Positions 30,953-60,193 of a stretch of 64,000 bases of DNA are shown here, piece by piece. The stretch is from Lichenostomus cassidix. Its lineage: Eukaryota > Chordata > Aves > Passeriformes > Meliphagidae. Each line of letters begins with the position of its first letter. Position 1 is the first letter of the stretch. Under the pieces are notes generated by a model. The model did no database searches and was not told where the DNA came from. It was given only the letters and a program-made list of their open reading frames with translations. Both the position numbers and the translations under genes were made by a program. The stretch is taken from NCBI GenBank assembly GCA_008360975.2, contig CM039210.1, positions 14,386,293 through 14,450,292 of the forward strand. The letters run 5' to 3'.

Positions 30953-32560
30953 CTACCAGTGTCCGAATTGACGACAAAATGCACACTGATTAGGACCCAA
31001 CTGTTCCTGTCCACCCTGGCTCATCCCTGCGACTAAAAATCCTCCTCTCCCCCGAGCGAATCCTCCCCTTCCCCGTCCAATTTCCCTTCCTCCCCTTCCC
31101 TGGCCCCGTAACCCCCCCCGAACCGCAGACTGCTGAATTACCGCAAGAATTCCGGCCTGTTGTCGTTTAGCCGTTTCCTTTTCTCTATTATTATAAACTT
31201 TCCAAGCTACCTCCAACAACTTATCTACGCGCCGTGTGTCTTCCCCTTCTAATTTCTGCAACTTTTTCCTAATATCCTCTCGTGACTGACCCATAAACAA
31301 CAATGCCAATTGTAACTGACCTTCTTCCCTCTCCACATCCAAACTAGTGAAACGCCATGCTGCCTCTTTAAGTCTCTCTAAAAATGCTGAAGGGGATTCA
31401 TTCTTTTCTTGTCTTATTGAGTACAGTTTGGACCAATTTAAGGTTTTGGGCATCCCAGTCCGGACACCTTCAATCAACAATTCCTGGTACCTTTTTAACC
31501 TCTGTAAGCCTTCTAACTCATTCGGATCCCACCCCGGATCATCCCCGGGGACCATCTGATCTATTGTTTCCCCCATCATCAATCGTAACTGGAGCTGTTC
31601 CCTAGCCCGTTCTCTGGTTGCCCGTAAAACCATCTCTTTTTCTGTAGAATCCATTAATGTATCTAATAACACTTGTAAATCATTCCAATCTGGATTCTGA
31701 GTTTTAATTATCATCTTCACCACGCGGGCCACCCGCTCAGGATCCTCCCGATAACTCCCAGCTGATTGTTTCCAAATCACCAAATCTCCTGGAGAAAAAG
31801 GTACTTTAATAATAACTTTCTCACCACGGGGGCCCACAGCTTCCCTTAAGGGGGCTATCATTCGGGGTTCCTCTTGATTCCGCCTTCCCTGTCTAGTCCG
31901 TGCCGCTATGGGGGTTCTTTGTATGCTTCGGGAGGGGCTTGGGGAAGGAGTCTGGGGACGGAGGGTGACTGAGGTATGATTTACTCCAGGTCCTTCCGGG
32001 TATTCTTTTTTATTTTCCTCATCATCCTCATCCTCATCAGTATCAGTATCATCTATATCTCCTTCCCCACTTCTGTATGGCGGAGCAGAGGGAACAGGGC
32101 GAGAGGGGGCAACCATTAGAGATAAATCCTCACCTTGACCAGAGAACCGTACTGCACATTTCACACAGGTTTCACGCGATTTGCACTCAATACATTCATT
32201 TCCATCGTTCCCCGCTTGCAACAATAGCATACCACACTCCTTTTGCCATTCTGTTTTAGACCCCAAATAACGGAACAAATCCAAATAAGGTACCTCATCC
32301 CATTTCTCATTATCCCTTAGATAATACATCAATGGATTAATTATGTTCTCATCAACAGTACCATTGACAGGCCACTCCGGTCCACCCTCAGAAGCATAGA
32401 GAGGCCACACATGATTACAAAAATCTATCATTTTTCCTTTGCTTAAGTCTTGGTAAAACCCAGCACTTTTCCATCTTCCCAGCAAGCATCCTAATGGGGT
32501 GTTCCCCGGTACTTTACCATTAGCTTGTACCAATGCTTTAAAGGTTTTAAAAGGCATCAT
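30953..32560 (-). CDS. gag: ERV-B Gag, ending in a UAG inside the zinc knuckle
   Basis: The frame encodes 535 aa. The N-terminus MMPFKTF lacks Gly2, unlike ERV-A MGSS. A matrix-like part contains PLGCLLGRW and WPLYASEGG. Residues 123-135 carry two CxxC pairs (CIEC, CVKC). PSAPPY (157-162) combines PSAP and PPxY late-domain motifs. An acidic tract (DDTDTDEDEDDEE) and Pro/Arg-rich linker follow. Capsid begins near IAPLREAVGP, with a major homology region (IRQEKNESPSAFLERL). An RG-rich stretch leads to CAFCRQFGHW, where UAG replaces the residue after Trp; the knuckle's last Cys lies four codons past the His, on the far side of the stop. Gag normally drives assembly. The stop may be a mutation or the real gag terminator. 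Confidence 0.85.
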   Translation of the reverse strand: MMPFKTFKALVQANGKVPGNTPLGCLLGRWKSAGFYQDLSKGKMIDFCNHVWPLYASEGGPEWPVNGTVDENIINPLMYYLRDNEKWDEVPYLDLFRYLGSKTEWQKECGMLLLQAGNDGNECIECKSRETCVKCAVRFSGQGEDLSLMVAPSRPVPSAPPYRSGEGDIDDTDTDEDEDDEENKKEYPEGPGVNHTSVTLRPQTPSPSPSRSIQRTPIAARTRQGRRNQEEPRMIAPLREAVGPRGEKVIIKVPFSPGDLVIWKQSAGSYREDPERVARVVKMIIKTQNPDWNDLQVLLDTLMDSTEKEMVLRATRERAREQLQLRLMMGETIDQMVPGDDPGWDPNELEGLQRLKRYQELLIEGVRTGMPKTLNWSKLYSIRQEKNESPSAFLERLKEAAWRFTSLDVEREEGQLQLALLFMGQSREDIRKKLQKLEGEDTRRVDKLLEVAWKVYNNREKETAKRQQAGILAVIQQSAVRGGLRGQGRGGREIGRGRGGFARGRGGFLVAGMSQGGQEQLGPNQCAFCRQFGHW

Positions 32561-32956
32561 AGCAAAGCAGAAAGTAACATGCAGAGAATAACAGGTAACA
32601 TGCAGAGAATACAGATATCAACAGCACCAAGTATAGAAAGAGGACAGCAACCAAACCAACCAACTTGCCACTTCTCGTCGCCGCGAGGGGCAAGTGCCGA
32701 ACCAGCGTAGCTTTCGCTACGTCTTATGGTCGGCGCCTAGGCATTCCCCAAGACGTCTATAACCCAACCCTGCGAGGTTCGCCGCCTCGTCTTATGGGCA
32801 GGTACCCAGTATTAAAATAATAAAGCACCTTACGGGCTTACCTCCTGCAGTTGTCCGACAGGCGCGGGGGTCGGGCACGAACCGATGACTCCCCGAGAAT
32901 CACCCGGTGCCGGCGTGGAGTAGATCAGGATGTGAACCGCCCCAGCCACCTTCGGA

Positions 32957-32974
32957 GTCCTGCCGCGGTCGCCA
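32957..32974 (-). promoter_or_regulatory. ERV-B primer-binding site
   Basis: On the minus strand the site reads TGGCGACCGCGGCAGGAC, beginning 6 nt after the 5' LTR end. It resembles, without matching fully, the tRNA-Arg-type site TGGCGACCACGAAGGGAC. The tRNA assignment is tentative. Confidence 0.6.
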
Positions 32975-32980
32975 GAAAAC

Positions 32981-33466
32981 TGTTGCCCGAACCGAGGAAA
33001 CACAAAACAACCGAAGTTATTTTATGTGGTGCTTTATTGAGGGCCCTGGGGACCTGAGGACTAGCGTCCAAAGTCAGAGCCCCAAACTTTGACAAAATCA
33101 CTGAGTATATATACGTTTCTTTCTACATTGCTTCATCACAACGAATTTGATTTCTAGACACATCTACCTGATTTATGATTACATTGTGACTTTGTTTTTC
33201 ATTAACTGAACATTCTTTATCATCATTAATCTACTACACCCTATTAGATAAGTCACACACTTCACTTAGCAGATTACTTAAATAAACAAACTGTTCTATA
33301 GCTACATTCCTTAGATAAGTCTTTCTACCCTCCTCAGTATGCTCTATTGATCCTTTTGATCGCTACTGGCAACTTCGCTACACAACACTGTTTACACTCA
33401 GGCCTACTGATCCCTCCAAGCCTTAGCATGACTACTACTAAAGTCTTTATTCATGGTTTTGCAACA
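32981..33466 (-). repeat. ERV-B 5' LTR
   Basis: 486 bp, matching the 3' LTR in its ends, in the TATA-like element (complement of gagtatatata) and in AATAAA. The promoter would drive the minus strand. Confidence 0.85.
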
Positions 33467-33702
33467 GTCTGACTTGGTCTCTGAAGTGTCTCCAGGCTTG
33501 ATTGGGGTGAATCACAAGGCACTGGGACAGGTTGCCCAGGGAGGTTGTGGATTCCCCATCCCTGGAAGTATTCAAGGCCAGGTTGGATGAGGCCTTGAGC
33601 AACCTGGTCTAGTGGAAAATGTCCCTGCCCATGGCAGGGGGGTTGAAATTAGACGATCTTTAAGGTCCCTTCCAACCCTTTAACATTCTATGATTCTATG
33701 TG

Positions 33703-35149
33703 CAGAACTATTACCATACACAGTCTGTAATATGTTTTATGAAATGTTTTTTCATACCATATTTCTTATTAAATCTTTCATTTTTTTTCTTCCATAGTAA
33801 TGAACAGATGGGTTTTAATTTTTTGTCCCATTAGGTTAGGGGAATGCTTTAACATATAAAGACTTTTTAGGGATCAGAATTTGTTTTCCAACTTTCTGTT
33901 AAATTCATGACTGTAGAAAGTAATACTGAATGTTCTCTGAATAATTTTTAAGACTATGACTAGAAAAAAATGTTTTTTTAACTTCCTGATGTCTGCACAT
34001 TCAAAAATCTCTACATTGTTTCTGTAATATATATTTATTTGTTTTCAGATATAGGATAGGTAAGAGAAAACATTTTAGTTTATATCATTCATTTAGTCTG
34101 GAGAACTTGGGAAAGGAGGTGAAGGGATGGGAGTTGCCTGTAATCTTCCTCTTGACTTGATGATCTCTCCATGCAAAAATATTTATCCAATTGTCACTCT
34201 CCAGTTTCATCTGTCTCTTTGAAGGTAGAGTTGGAAGGTGATTAAGAAATAATCCAGTTATAGTCAACAATAAAAGAATATGATTGTTGATATGTAGAAA
34301 GCGCACAATGCATGAATGGAAGGATACAGCCCTAAATTCTATGAATGAATGAGTTAGCAAGACAAACTGGAGGGCAGGGTATCTGGTCAAGGTAGTAGGA
34401 GTTAAGTGGGTCCTACTTCTCACAATAGGGTCTGGATTTGTACCTAGGTAGAGGAAGGGAGAAGGGGGAGGAGAATGAACAGATTTAATTTACAAGGTTG
34501 ATTTGAAATACAGAAACTTGGCATGTCTGTTTTTGTGACTGGCTATGTTTTCTGTTATAGGATCCCAGTACTCATTTTTTAGTACGACTGGTCTTCTGGC
34601 AGGCTTGTGCTCCTGAATTACCTTACTGAAGGATCAGACTGGTGTTTGCTTATCTCAGAGCAAGGCAGAGAGGTGAAAACATGGCTGCCCCAGCTTGCTT
34701 CATCTTAAACTGTCACAGACCTTTCTTCACCACTGAGCATGGGTGGTTTGGAAACAGTATGCTCCCTGTGCCTGGATGTCACTCCTCACATGGCATGGCA
34801 AAATGGGTTTGGCCATCAGCCCTCAGCATTGCTGGCAGAGCCAAGTGTGTCAGCAAAAACTGCATCTTTAATGGACCTTTAAATTATGATATGCAACACA
34901 CTGCATTATTAGTGCCTGAAATCCTGTCTGCATGTGGGTGTTCAGCTGCCACCCCAGCAAGAGCTGCTGCGTGCTGTCCACAGGCAGGCCTTGCAGTTTA
35001 CAGCAGCACATTCACGGCACCCCGTGGCTGTGACAATGCAGACAGCCTAGCAATCTCATTGTGCTATCACAATTTCTCAATTAAAAATATGCCTATATTC
35101 GACACATTGCACTTTAGCATCAGGAAGGACAACCCGTACTGTGGGGAAC
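33703..35149. other. Unique sequence upstream of PRKAA1
   Basis: AT-rich, with no recognised repeat or exon. The ORF at 34642-35586 has no recognisable domain and runs into the CpG-rich promoter, so I do not call it a gene. Confidence 0.5.
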
Positions 35150-53006
<17,857 letters not shown>

Positions 53007-53270
53007 TAAGTTTTGCTTGCTATAATCATATCTATTTAAATGGTAGTCCTTTGCTCTCACTGATCTGAAACATGTTTAAAAGGCAATACTATTAGTGGTA
53101 TATTTTTAGGAAAGTAACCAGTTTTCAACTACGTAACCATTTTTGGCGTACTTTGTAATGCATTTTCACAAAACTGATTATTCTGCAGGGCAGAGGACTT
53201 CCATTTGTTCTTTACTTACAAATTCTTTAGGCAGGGATATAGAAGGTAGTGGCATGATGGATACTTATAG

Positions 53271-53810
53271 TGTTGCCTTTTGCTGGTCTTAGAATTATGA
53301 GTCAGACACAGTTAAAGAGATAAAAGGGTTTTACCTTGGTATTTTAATAGGATCCTTGGTGCACAGTTCTTCAAAGGTGGAACACGCCGAGATGCACACA
53401 CTGTATAACATGTATACAATTTTTATAGATCTTGCAATTTAGCATATCTATCTAGGATCACCCAATAAAAAGCTTAATAAATGAAGTAATGCCCCCCTAA
53501 TCTTAAAAATTCCCCCCCCCGATGAGGCTTGAGCCCAGTTTACTAAATATGTTCCAGAGAGAAGGTTTCAACGAAGGTTGAAACCTCGAGTTTTGAGATA
53601 GCATAGGGCTCACCATGCTCCTACTGAGGATGTTTGGTCTTCCTGCCTAGCAGAACCCCAAAACTAAGCTAGAATATCAGACTATAAAAATTACAAGCAT
53701 ATAGGCTAAGGGTACAGAGGATATATAAAAGATATAAAAATATATAAAAGGGTATATGAAAAATATAAAAGGGTATATAAAAAAGAAAAGGCAAAAATCA
53801 TCAGGCATCA
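53271..53810. repeat. Second copy of the TGATGCC/GGCATCA LTR family
   Basis: Starts TGTTGCC and ends CAGGCATCA. The interior matches 2424-2926 in order (ttttaccttgg, cgtgtataca-like, ccaataaaaagc, gaggctt, a TATAAAA-rich right end). The flanks share only TAG. Confidence 0.6.
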
Positions 53811-55130
53811 TTAGTAACATCCATCTCAGTTTTTTAGCTGCTGCTTCTGTTTTCTTTTTTCTGGTTATGTTTGATCTTTGTTTCTGCTTAGAAACTGAGT
53901 TCAGAACAAGATTGTAAAGGGCACTTCTATAGTAAATTTGTTGTGTTTTCTTTTCTCAAAATATTTTTTTAGGGTTGTGTTGGTGTCTTGGTTTGAAAGA
54001 CAGGTGTCTGCTAAGAGAGGTGGAAACCCCTCTTAGAATAGAGAATGTGACCCCCCCTTCCCTCCGAATTATTATAACTTTGGAATCAAAGGCTTTCAGG
54101 CAAAGATATGAGAAAAGGATTAGCAGTTCTTTACTAGTATCTATAACAGAGTAAATAAGCAACAACAAACAAAAACCAGAAACCCGGTGACAGATGTTCC
54201 TGGGCTGCCAAGCACTTTCCCATTTGGTGTAGTCACGGTCATAACCAGCAGGGGCGCTGTGGAGCTCCCAGTGGGTAGGGCAGGTGCGATGACTCCTGCG
54301 CAGCTGCAGGTGGTGCTGTGGCGCGAGGTCAGGTTGGTCTCACGGGGTTGGTGATGGCAGGCGGGCTGGGCAGCAGGGGCTGTGCACAGCAGAGAGCTCA
54401 GAGCAGCGAGCTGGAGCTGCAAGAATGGCTCACCCAGGCTAACCAGCAAAGGTGGCAGGAACTCCACAGCTATGGCAGATACCGCCGTGCGTTCCGGCAA
54501 GCAGGGCAGGGACAGCGACAGCTAGACTCCTTTGCAGTTGTTGCAAAAAACGCAGCCGGGCAGGCGCCCGCTCCCAACGGGGAAAAAGGGTTGGGATCCC
54601 GCGCCCTTTTCCAAGCAAGAGCTCACCCAGTGATTCACCCCAATTGAGCTCAGAGACACTTCAGAGACCAAGTCAGAGAAGTGGGTATTTGCTTTATTCG
54701 GTGCACCGGATGTGTGGGAATTGTTTCCACCAAACACACATACCTCAGTACCCCAAAGACACAGTGTTATAGGTAAAATCATGAATATTAATTACATTCT
54801 TCAGGATAGGAGTGGTTATACAAATAATTTCTCAGAAGTCATTAATATTATTAGCATGTGCACCACGCATGCTCCGTATATCCTGGTGGTCTTTGGAGAC
54901 TCCCAAAGCCCCCTCCAGGGTGAAGGTCCTTCATGGGATGATTCAGCGGTTTCTGTGCTGGTTTCAAATGCATGCTTAGCTGATAAGCCATCAGGCCAGA
55001 GCTGTTACCTACAATTTGAATTTGAATTAAGAGTTCAGCCTTCAGCCCTGGAAGCCACAGACAGGTGCCTGTGCTGGTGGAAGGGGGGCAAAAGCTCAGA
55101 GAATCTTTCTCAATCCCCCCTTTTCTTTTG

Positions 55131-55560
55131 TAATTTGTAATTCTTTACAAATCTTGTATGTCATGAAAGTAAATACCTGTCTCTATTTTATATCTAAGTT
55201 TATACTTTTGCCATTGAATATAAGCATCGCAATTTCAAGTACATAATATCATACAACTACTACTATTGCAGACAGTAAATAACAATGCAATAACACAAAT
55301 AACTATTACATACATTTGTTTAAGTTAGGATTAACATAATTGCAACAGCTTGTATTTATAACTGTACATACTCTTTCTCTTTTGGCATACAGCAAATCTA
55401 TAGTTAATTGTGATATGCTCTTTATCTTGATTTGCTGTGTTTTTATGGCATCTGCAGTGGCATTCATTATGGTCTCTACAATGGTAGAAAGATTCTTCTT
55501 TAGTTTACTTACTTCAGGCCAGGGTATAAACTACCTGGCAAAACTGTGAAAATTGGTGGG
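55131..55560 (-). pseudogene. env: ERV-A2 env end remnant
   Basis: Read on the minus strand, this is similar to ERV-A 23470-23780 (attacaaattac, aagtacaaattcag-like, gttgtatgatat, a hydrophobic anchor with ttatttgtgttattgc), but with stops. It lies directly beside the purine tract and 3' LTR, as env should. Confidence 0.55.
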
Positions 55561-56078
55561 TTTATATATTAGTATAAAAGTTCGGAGTAAGCTTTGTTAG
55601 TTGAGGAACACTAATGTGGAGAGATACTGGTATTTTGAAGAAAAAGAAGACAGAATCTATAGAAATTCTAAGAGGAATGTTAATTCTTTTGGCTTTCTTA
55701 GGCCTTCCATCCCCTAGCAGGTTTCTTTGGAGTCAGGGATGGGGAGAATGGAGCACTGCCTCTGCTGTGTGCATGGCTGGCCCCACTATAGGACTGGGAC
55801 TGGAGCTCTGTGCAGCACTGCCTCTGCTGTGTGCATGACTGGACCTCACTGCAGGGCTGGGATGCTCTGGGGGGTGAGGTAAGGAGCAGTTCACTGTCTC
55901 ACCAGGGCAAGGCCTTGACCTTCCCCTTCCCCACACACACCACACACACAGGCATTTTGAAGTGTTGCAGAGACACTAATTTTCCAGTTTTGGCAGCTCA
56001 CATCATGGCTCCAGATAGTGATCAGGACCACTGATAGCTTTTCTTGCTTGTAAAATGGGGTACTTTTCTTCCTCACCT

Positions 56079-56430
56079 TGGAAAACGCAGTTTTCCAGCA
56101 AAACTTATGCTAACTAAACAGGCCTGAGCAAAGCCTCAGCATAGTCAGGCCTCAGTAAAATCCTAACAAGCTACAGTGGCTTGTTTACCTGAGAATGTTC
56201 TGTGGGAAGAATGTCATGGGAAAGAATAGGGAGTCAGAAGTGTTATGAGAAAGAAAAAGGGAGTCACCGGGAAGATCCCTGAATGTGTGAGAACAGACTG
56301 CAGGTGTGTGTGTAGCTATAATTAGTAACTTCTGTAACAGTATATAAGTTTCTCGTTTGGGGAAATAAAATGGAGCTTACTCTATATCTCATATTGAGAC
56401 TGCCGTGAGTTCCCTCTCGTCGTTATGTCA
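56079..56430 (+). repeat. Small solo LTR inside ERV-A2
   Basis: A direct repeat cctcaccttgg occurs at 56071 and 56431. Between the copies lies a 352-bp unit with TATA (gtatataagt, near 56340) and AATAAA (near 56366), ending ATGTCA. The exact duplication length is ambiguous. Confidence 0.5.
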
Positions 56431-59330
56431 CCTCACCTTGGTAGAATTTCTAGCAAACAGAGCAGAAAGGAAAGAGGAAAGCATAAAGGATAACTGACTA
56501 AGACTCTCATACTGTTAGTTTTTTGCTTGTGATCCATTAGGCTATCTTTTCTCTCCTTTTCAGTCTTTTGTTTTACTCTCCGTAAATCTAGATTATCTTT
56601 CAATTTACAGAAAAAATATGCTCACAAATATTAGCCACTCGCATAAATCAACAGACATTTAGGATCTTTTTATATGATTTTGCGAGCTTTTTCTAGGACT
56701 TCAAATGTGCTACTGAAAAATGGCACTTTTAACTGCTATTTTAAATTTAAAATTATCTTTTAAATTGCAGAGCCCAAAGCCTGGCAGATTGGTCTATGAC
56801 TTTCAGCCATTTTTCAAAGGCAGTATTTTCCTTTTGTGGGGCTTAGCATTCTTAAACACTGGACAAACAAATATGCATTAAACAGCAACAGTTATAAATA
56901 CTTAGTAGAATAGCCAGCCATCCTTTTGAAACCTTTTAATTTTAAAAATGAAAATATTTTGTTATTGTTATATTTCAATTTTCACAAATTTAGATTTAAG
57001 CTCATGTAGCTTTCTCTTTTTTTTCTGGCTTACTTAGCCCTTTGTATCTGAAGCCATACTTGCCATTACAATTATTACAAGGTTTTGCTAGGATAGCTGA
57101 CTGTGGATAACACTGTTCTGGAAATACAAAACGCAAAACCATTTAATGTGTTTCATTTTGGCGTTGCAGCTTTTAACCGATTTACTGTATGTTATATTGT
57201 CCAATATTGTTCTTTTGTGTCCTCTTTGTCTGGAGTTTCACATTGGAGAGGAGTCTCTGGCCATAGATCTCACAGTTGTGAGGGAAGTCAGCAGTTCTTT
57301 TGCTTCTGTGGCTTGAGTGGTTCCTTGTCTCACACAGCTTTTTATCTGATGAGGACACACTGAAGGATGTTAAAACAAACTTGCACAGTGATAACACATG
57401 TTAGAGTGGGGAGAAGGATGAATTCTTGCCTCTTTCAACTCCCCATTGGAAATTCTTATACAAATCAAGTTTTTAATAAGTGAGAAATTAAGATTTCATG
57501 AATTAATGTTTTACTCTTGCAGGTTAATAAACTTCTTTTTTTTTCTTATAATTTCTTAAATGCATGTATTACTCTATATGCATATTTAGAATTAGTAAAA
57601 ATATTCACTATTTTGTCTTGATATACTTCGCAGGATTTTATAAGCACTTACAGCTCTGCTGCTCGAGCTGACTATATGAGAGGCAATGTTTCACTTATTT
57701 TAACTTTCTTTCATTAATGATAGTGTATTTTTCAAATTGTTACTCTTCTAGTACTTTTGAAGACTCACTACTAAATACATTTTCTCCCCAGACCAGGGAG
57801 TGCCTTGCGAATCTTCCCTAGCCTGGGTCTGGAAATTTATCACCTGAATGCTGTGCAGTCGTGGTTTTTTTTTTCAACTTCTTCAAGGAGGCTGAGTCAA
57901 ACCCCTTGTTTTTTGGTGGTTTTTTTTTCTTAAATACTCTTGTTTTACTAAACAAGATTCGCAGTACGACTGTGCTGGTCATCTACTCAGATGCTTTTGA
58001 GTTAATAAGTCTTTAGCTTGGTGTGAAACTTATGAGGTATATTCTTATTGTCAGCCTTCGGGCTTCATTTACCATCAGAGCTTTGGCTGCACAACTTGCA
58101 GACAGTGCGGCCAGCCTCTGGCTACATTCTGAGACAATGAATAGCTGCCAGCCACTGGATTTGGTAACTTATAAAATTAGCATCAGGCCACCGTGTTCTC
58201 CAAAAGTGGCTGTCAAATTCTCAAAGCATGGGGAAGAACACTTTTTTGCAAAAGTTACTTGCCATGACAACCAACCATACAGAGAGGACTGAACCCCCTT
58301 GGGGACTTGAATTAAGCACACATTGTCACGTTCTTGGCTGCTTGAACAGCCCGGACAGTGGCTCAGAGACACACCTTGTCTCCACCTTCTCCTCAGCAGT
58401 TCTAAATATTTTTTCTCTGCAGCAGTTAATTTGCATTTTCTCTAAGGCAATTTGGCTGGCTGCTTGAAGGGTAAAGAATTTGAATTAAAAGCATTTGAGC
58501 AAACCTTTGTTCAAAAAAACCAAAACAAGAACTCAGAGTAACCCAGGCAGGAGATTTTAACTTTGAAATAGTTAATTACAAAATTTGGTATATCTTTTCT
58601 ACAGACATTTTTGCTTTCAGTGTCTCTTTGGCATCACTTTTGCTTTTGCCTTTTTTTATCCTTTCTTACATACATTTGCAGTATCTTTCTAACTAGTTTC
58701 TTCAGGGCTTATTCAGCCCTTCCTCCAGCCCCCACCTGTACTACTACCTGGGGGTGCTCATTGTCCCACAAAGTCATTCTGGTGACCTAGACAGAACTCT
58801 TAACAGACAATCTACATTTCTAAACATTCCCTCTGCAGTATCCAAACGCAGCCCTTCCCCCTCCTAGGCTCTCAGCAGGCAAGGCCAGCAGCACCACAGG
58901 TGATCGGTGTGTCCCACCGCCGCCCTGCCCCAGGGGCTGGCAGGGTCAGGGACTGCCTGGTGCTGAGCTCACAGCTGTCCCACAGCTCCAGCTCGGCTCC
59001 GCACCTCCCCACAGGCCCCCAGCCTGTGCATCCAGCCCCGCACCTCTGCGCTCGCTCCCGCAGCTCCGAAAGGGGAGGATACAGGGAATTGCAGCTCGCC
59101 CTGGGTCAGCTGCCAAAATTTTTAGGCAAGATGGGGGAGGGTCTTGAAATACTTCTCCTTTCTTCCTTCTTTTTCCTTCTTTTTTACTCTATTTACTTGC
59201 AAGCTCTATCTACTAAAACATTCTATACAACCATGTTTCAGCAGCTACACACAGGAGTTCTAAAGAGGTACTTATTAGATTCAATTAGTTATTTTTATCT
59301 CGTGGGTGTCCCCCCATAAATTTATATGCC
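56431..59330. other. Unrecognised interior of ERV-A2
   Basis: Largely AT-rich without long ORFs on either strand; a GC-rich part lies at about 58850-59130. No gag, pol or host exon was recognised. It could be captured non-viral DNA or very diverged viral sequence. Confidence 0.4.
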
Positions 59331-60175
59331 GGCAAAAATACAAATTAACACAGGTAAAATTTTGCACACACAGTACATGCACACACATTAAAAAAATTCA
59401 GAAGCACTCGAGCAAATAGACAATATCACTTCCTCTCACAATTAATACACATGCACTAAGTTTAAGTTTCACAATGGTTTCCACACACAAAACACAGAAT
59501 TTTAAAGGCAAAATCAAATAGAGCAATATTAGAAAGGTGTTGGGGTCTGAGTGTTTTCAATTCAGCAGCTAAAATCTTTCCCTTCAATAATACAATCTGC
59601 CTCTCTCCAGATACTCCAAACCAACGGTTTATATGACTTATACTCATTCACTCTTTACCACTTGCTTCGCTTTTCTCTGGCCGTTTCTGTCGCCAGAGAA
59701 CAGAAACGCAGATAGAGCTCCGCTCTCGCTTCGTGTCAGTGACACGTCTCATTCATTCACACTCACACAGTAACAAAATAATGTCACAGTAACACAGTAA
59801 CAAAATAACAACAGACAGAACAAAAATCACAGTATGGTGTAATACAGTGAGGTCCAACCCCCTTAAAGGTACCTTTCACTATAGCGGGGTCCAACCCCGG
59901 GGTCCAACCCTTTAAAAGTACCTTTTCCTGACAGTGGGGTCCAACCCCTTGCCCGGGACTAATTTCGGGAGACCCAGTCTCAACCCACCCTCAGGGACTA
60001 GCACCCCGGACCTGCAGGCATTTCTTTTGAAAGTAGCAAATACCTTAATTTGATGCAGATGGTCCTTAGTCTACTCCCGCCGTGAGCCAAAGGACAGCTG
60101 AGCTCCCCCTGAAAATTCAGGGTCGCGACTGGGAGGTCTGCTTACCCCTGGATCCGGCAGCCGAGCAGAGTCAGG

Positions 60176-60193
60176 GTCCCATCTGGGGTGCCA
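60176..60193 (-). promoter_or_regulatory. ERV-A2 primer-binding site
   Basis: The minus strand reads TGGCACCCCAGATGGGAC, 3 nt after the 5' LTR end, one base different from ERV-A. Confidence 0.7.

Larger units (their letters stand above)
24183..33466 (-). mobile_element. ERV-B: nearly intact minus-strand gamma-like provirus with Ig-domain Env
   Basis: The provirus is 9.28 kb with LTRs 32981-33466 (5') and 24183-24669 (3'), which differ at only about 15 positions by eye. The flanks share GTC (or GTCTG if the terminal TG is counted as target). On the minus strand the order is LTR, primer-binding site (32957-32974), gag, pol, env, purine tract AAAAGGGGGGA (about 24671-24682), LTR. All three genes are long and open apart from one UAG between gag and pol. 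It lies inside the 3' LTR of ERV-A, a related element, so it integrated later. Confidence 0.85.
10520..33514 (+). mobile_element. ERV-A: gamma-like endogenous provirus with multiple nested insertions
   Basis: The provirus is bounded by 4-bp target-site duplications, CAAG, at 10516-10519 and 33515-33518, inside CR1. Gene order is LTR, primer-binding site, gag, pro, pol, env remnant, purine tract, LTR. All genes are disabled by frameshifts, stops, deletion or later insertions. Its own sequence is 10520-14593, 20880-21462, 21726-24182 and 33467-33514. A 4-bp duplication, an in-frame gag stop before pro, a single CCHC knuckle and a YVDD reverse transcriptase suggest a gammaretrovirus-like (ERV1) element. 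Confidence 0.85.
23799..33514 (+). repeat. ERV-A 3' LTR, split by ERV-B
   Basis: The pieces are 23799-24182 and 33467-33514. The first starts TGAGAAAGGAGTGGTC; the second ends GTGAATCA. The break lies at ACTTGTC|GTCTGACTTGG; the uninterrupted sequence is seen in the 5' LTR near 10900. Confidence 0.85.
7616..33702 (+). repeat. One CR1 LINE split into four pieces by nested insertions
   Basis: The pieces are about 7616-7786, 9168-9349, 10235-10519 and 33515-33702. Read in order they form the usual avian CR1 3' region: a gattgagagcagccctg block, the gggctgcatccaaagcagcg block, acataagaaggacatgga, aggctgagaaagttggagct, cccatccctggaagt, and the 3' end attctatgattctatg. Each break carries a target-site duplication: GGGGT, TCAAC/CCAAC, and CAAG. 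This CR1 is therefore the oldest layer of the stack. The start coordinate is approximate. Confidence 0.8.

Noticed and set aside
58900..59319. 139-codon ORF in the ERV-A2 interior, considered as a captured gene
   Set aside because: No domain; the first half is GC-rich low complexity and the second is an AT-rich hydrophobic run.
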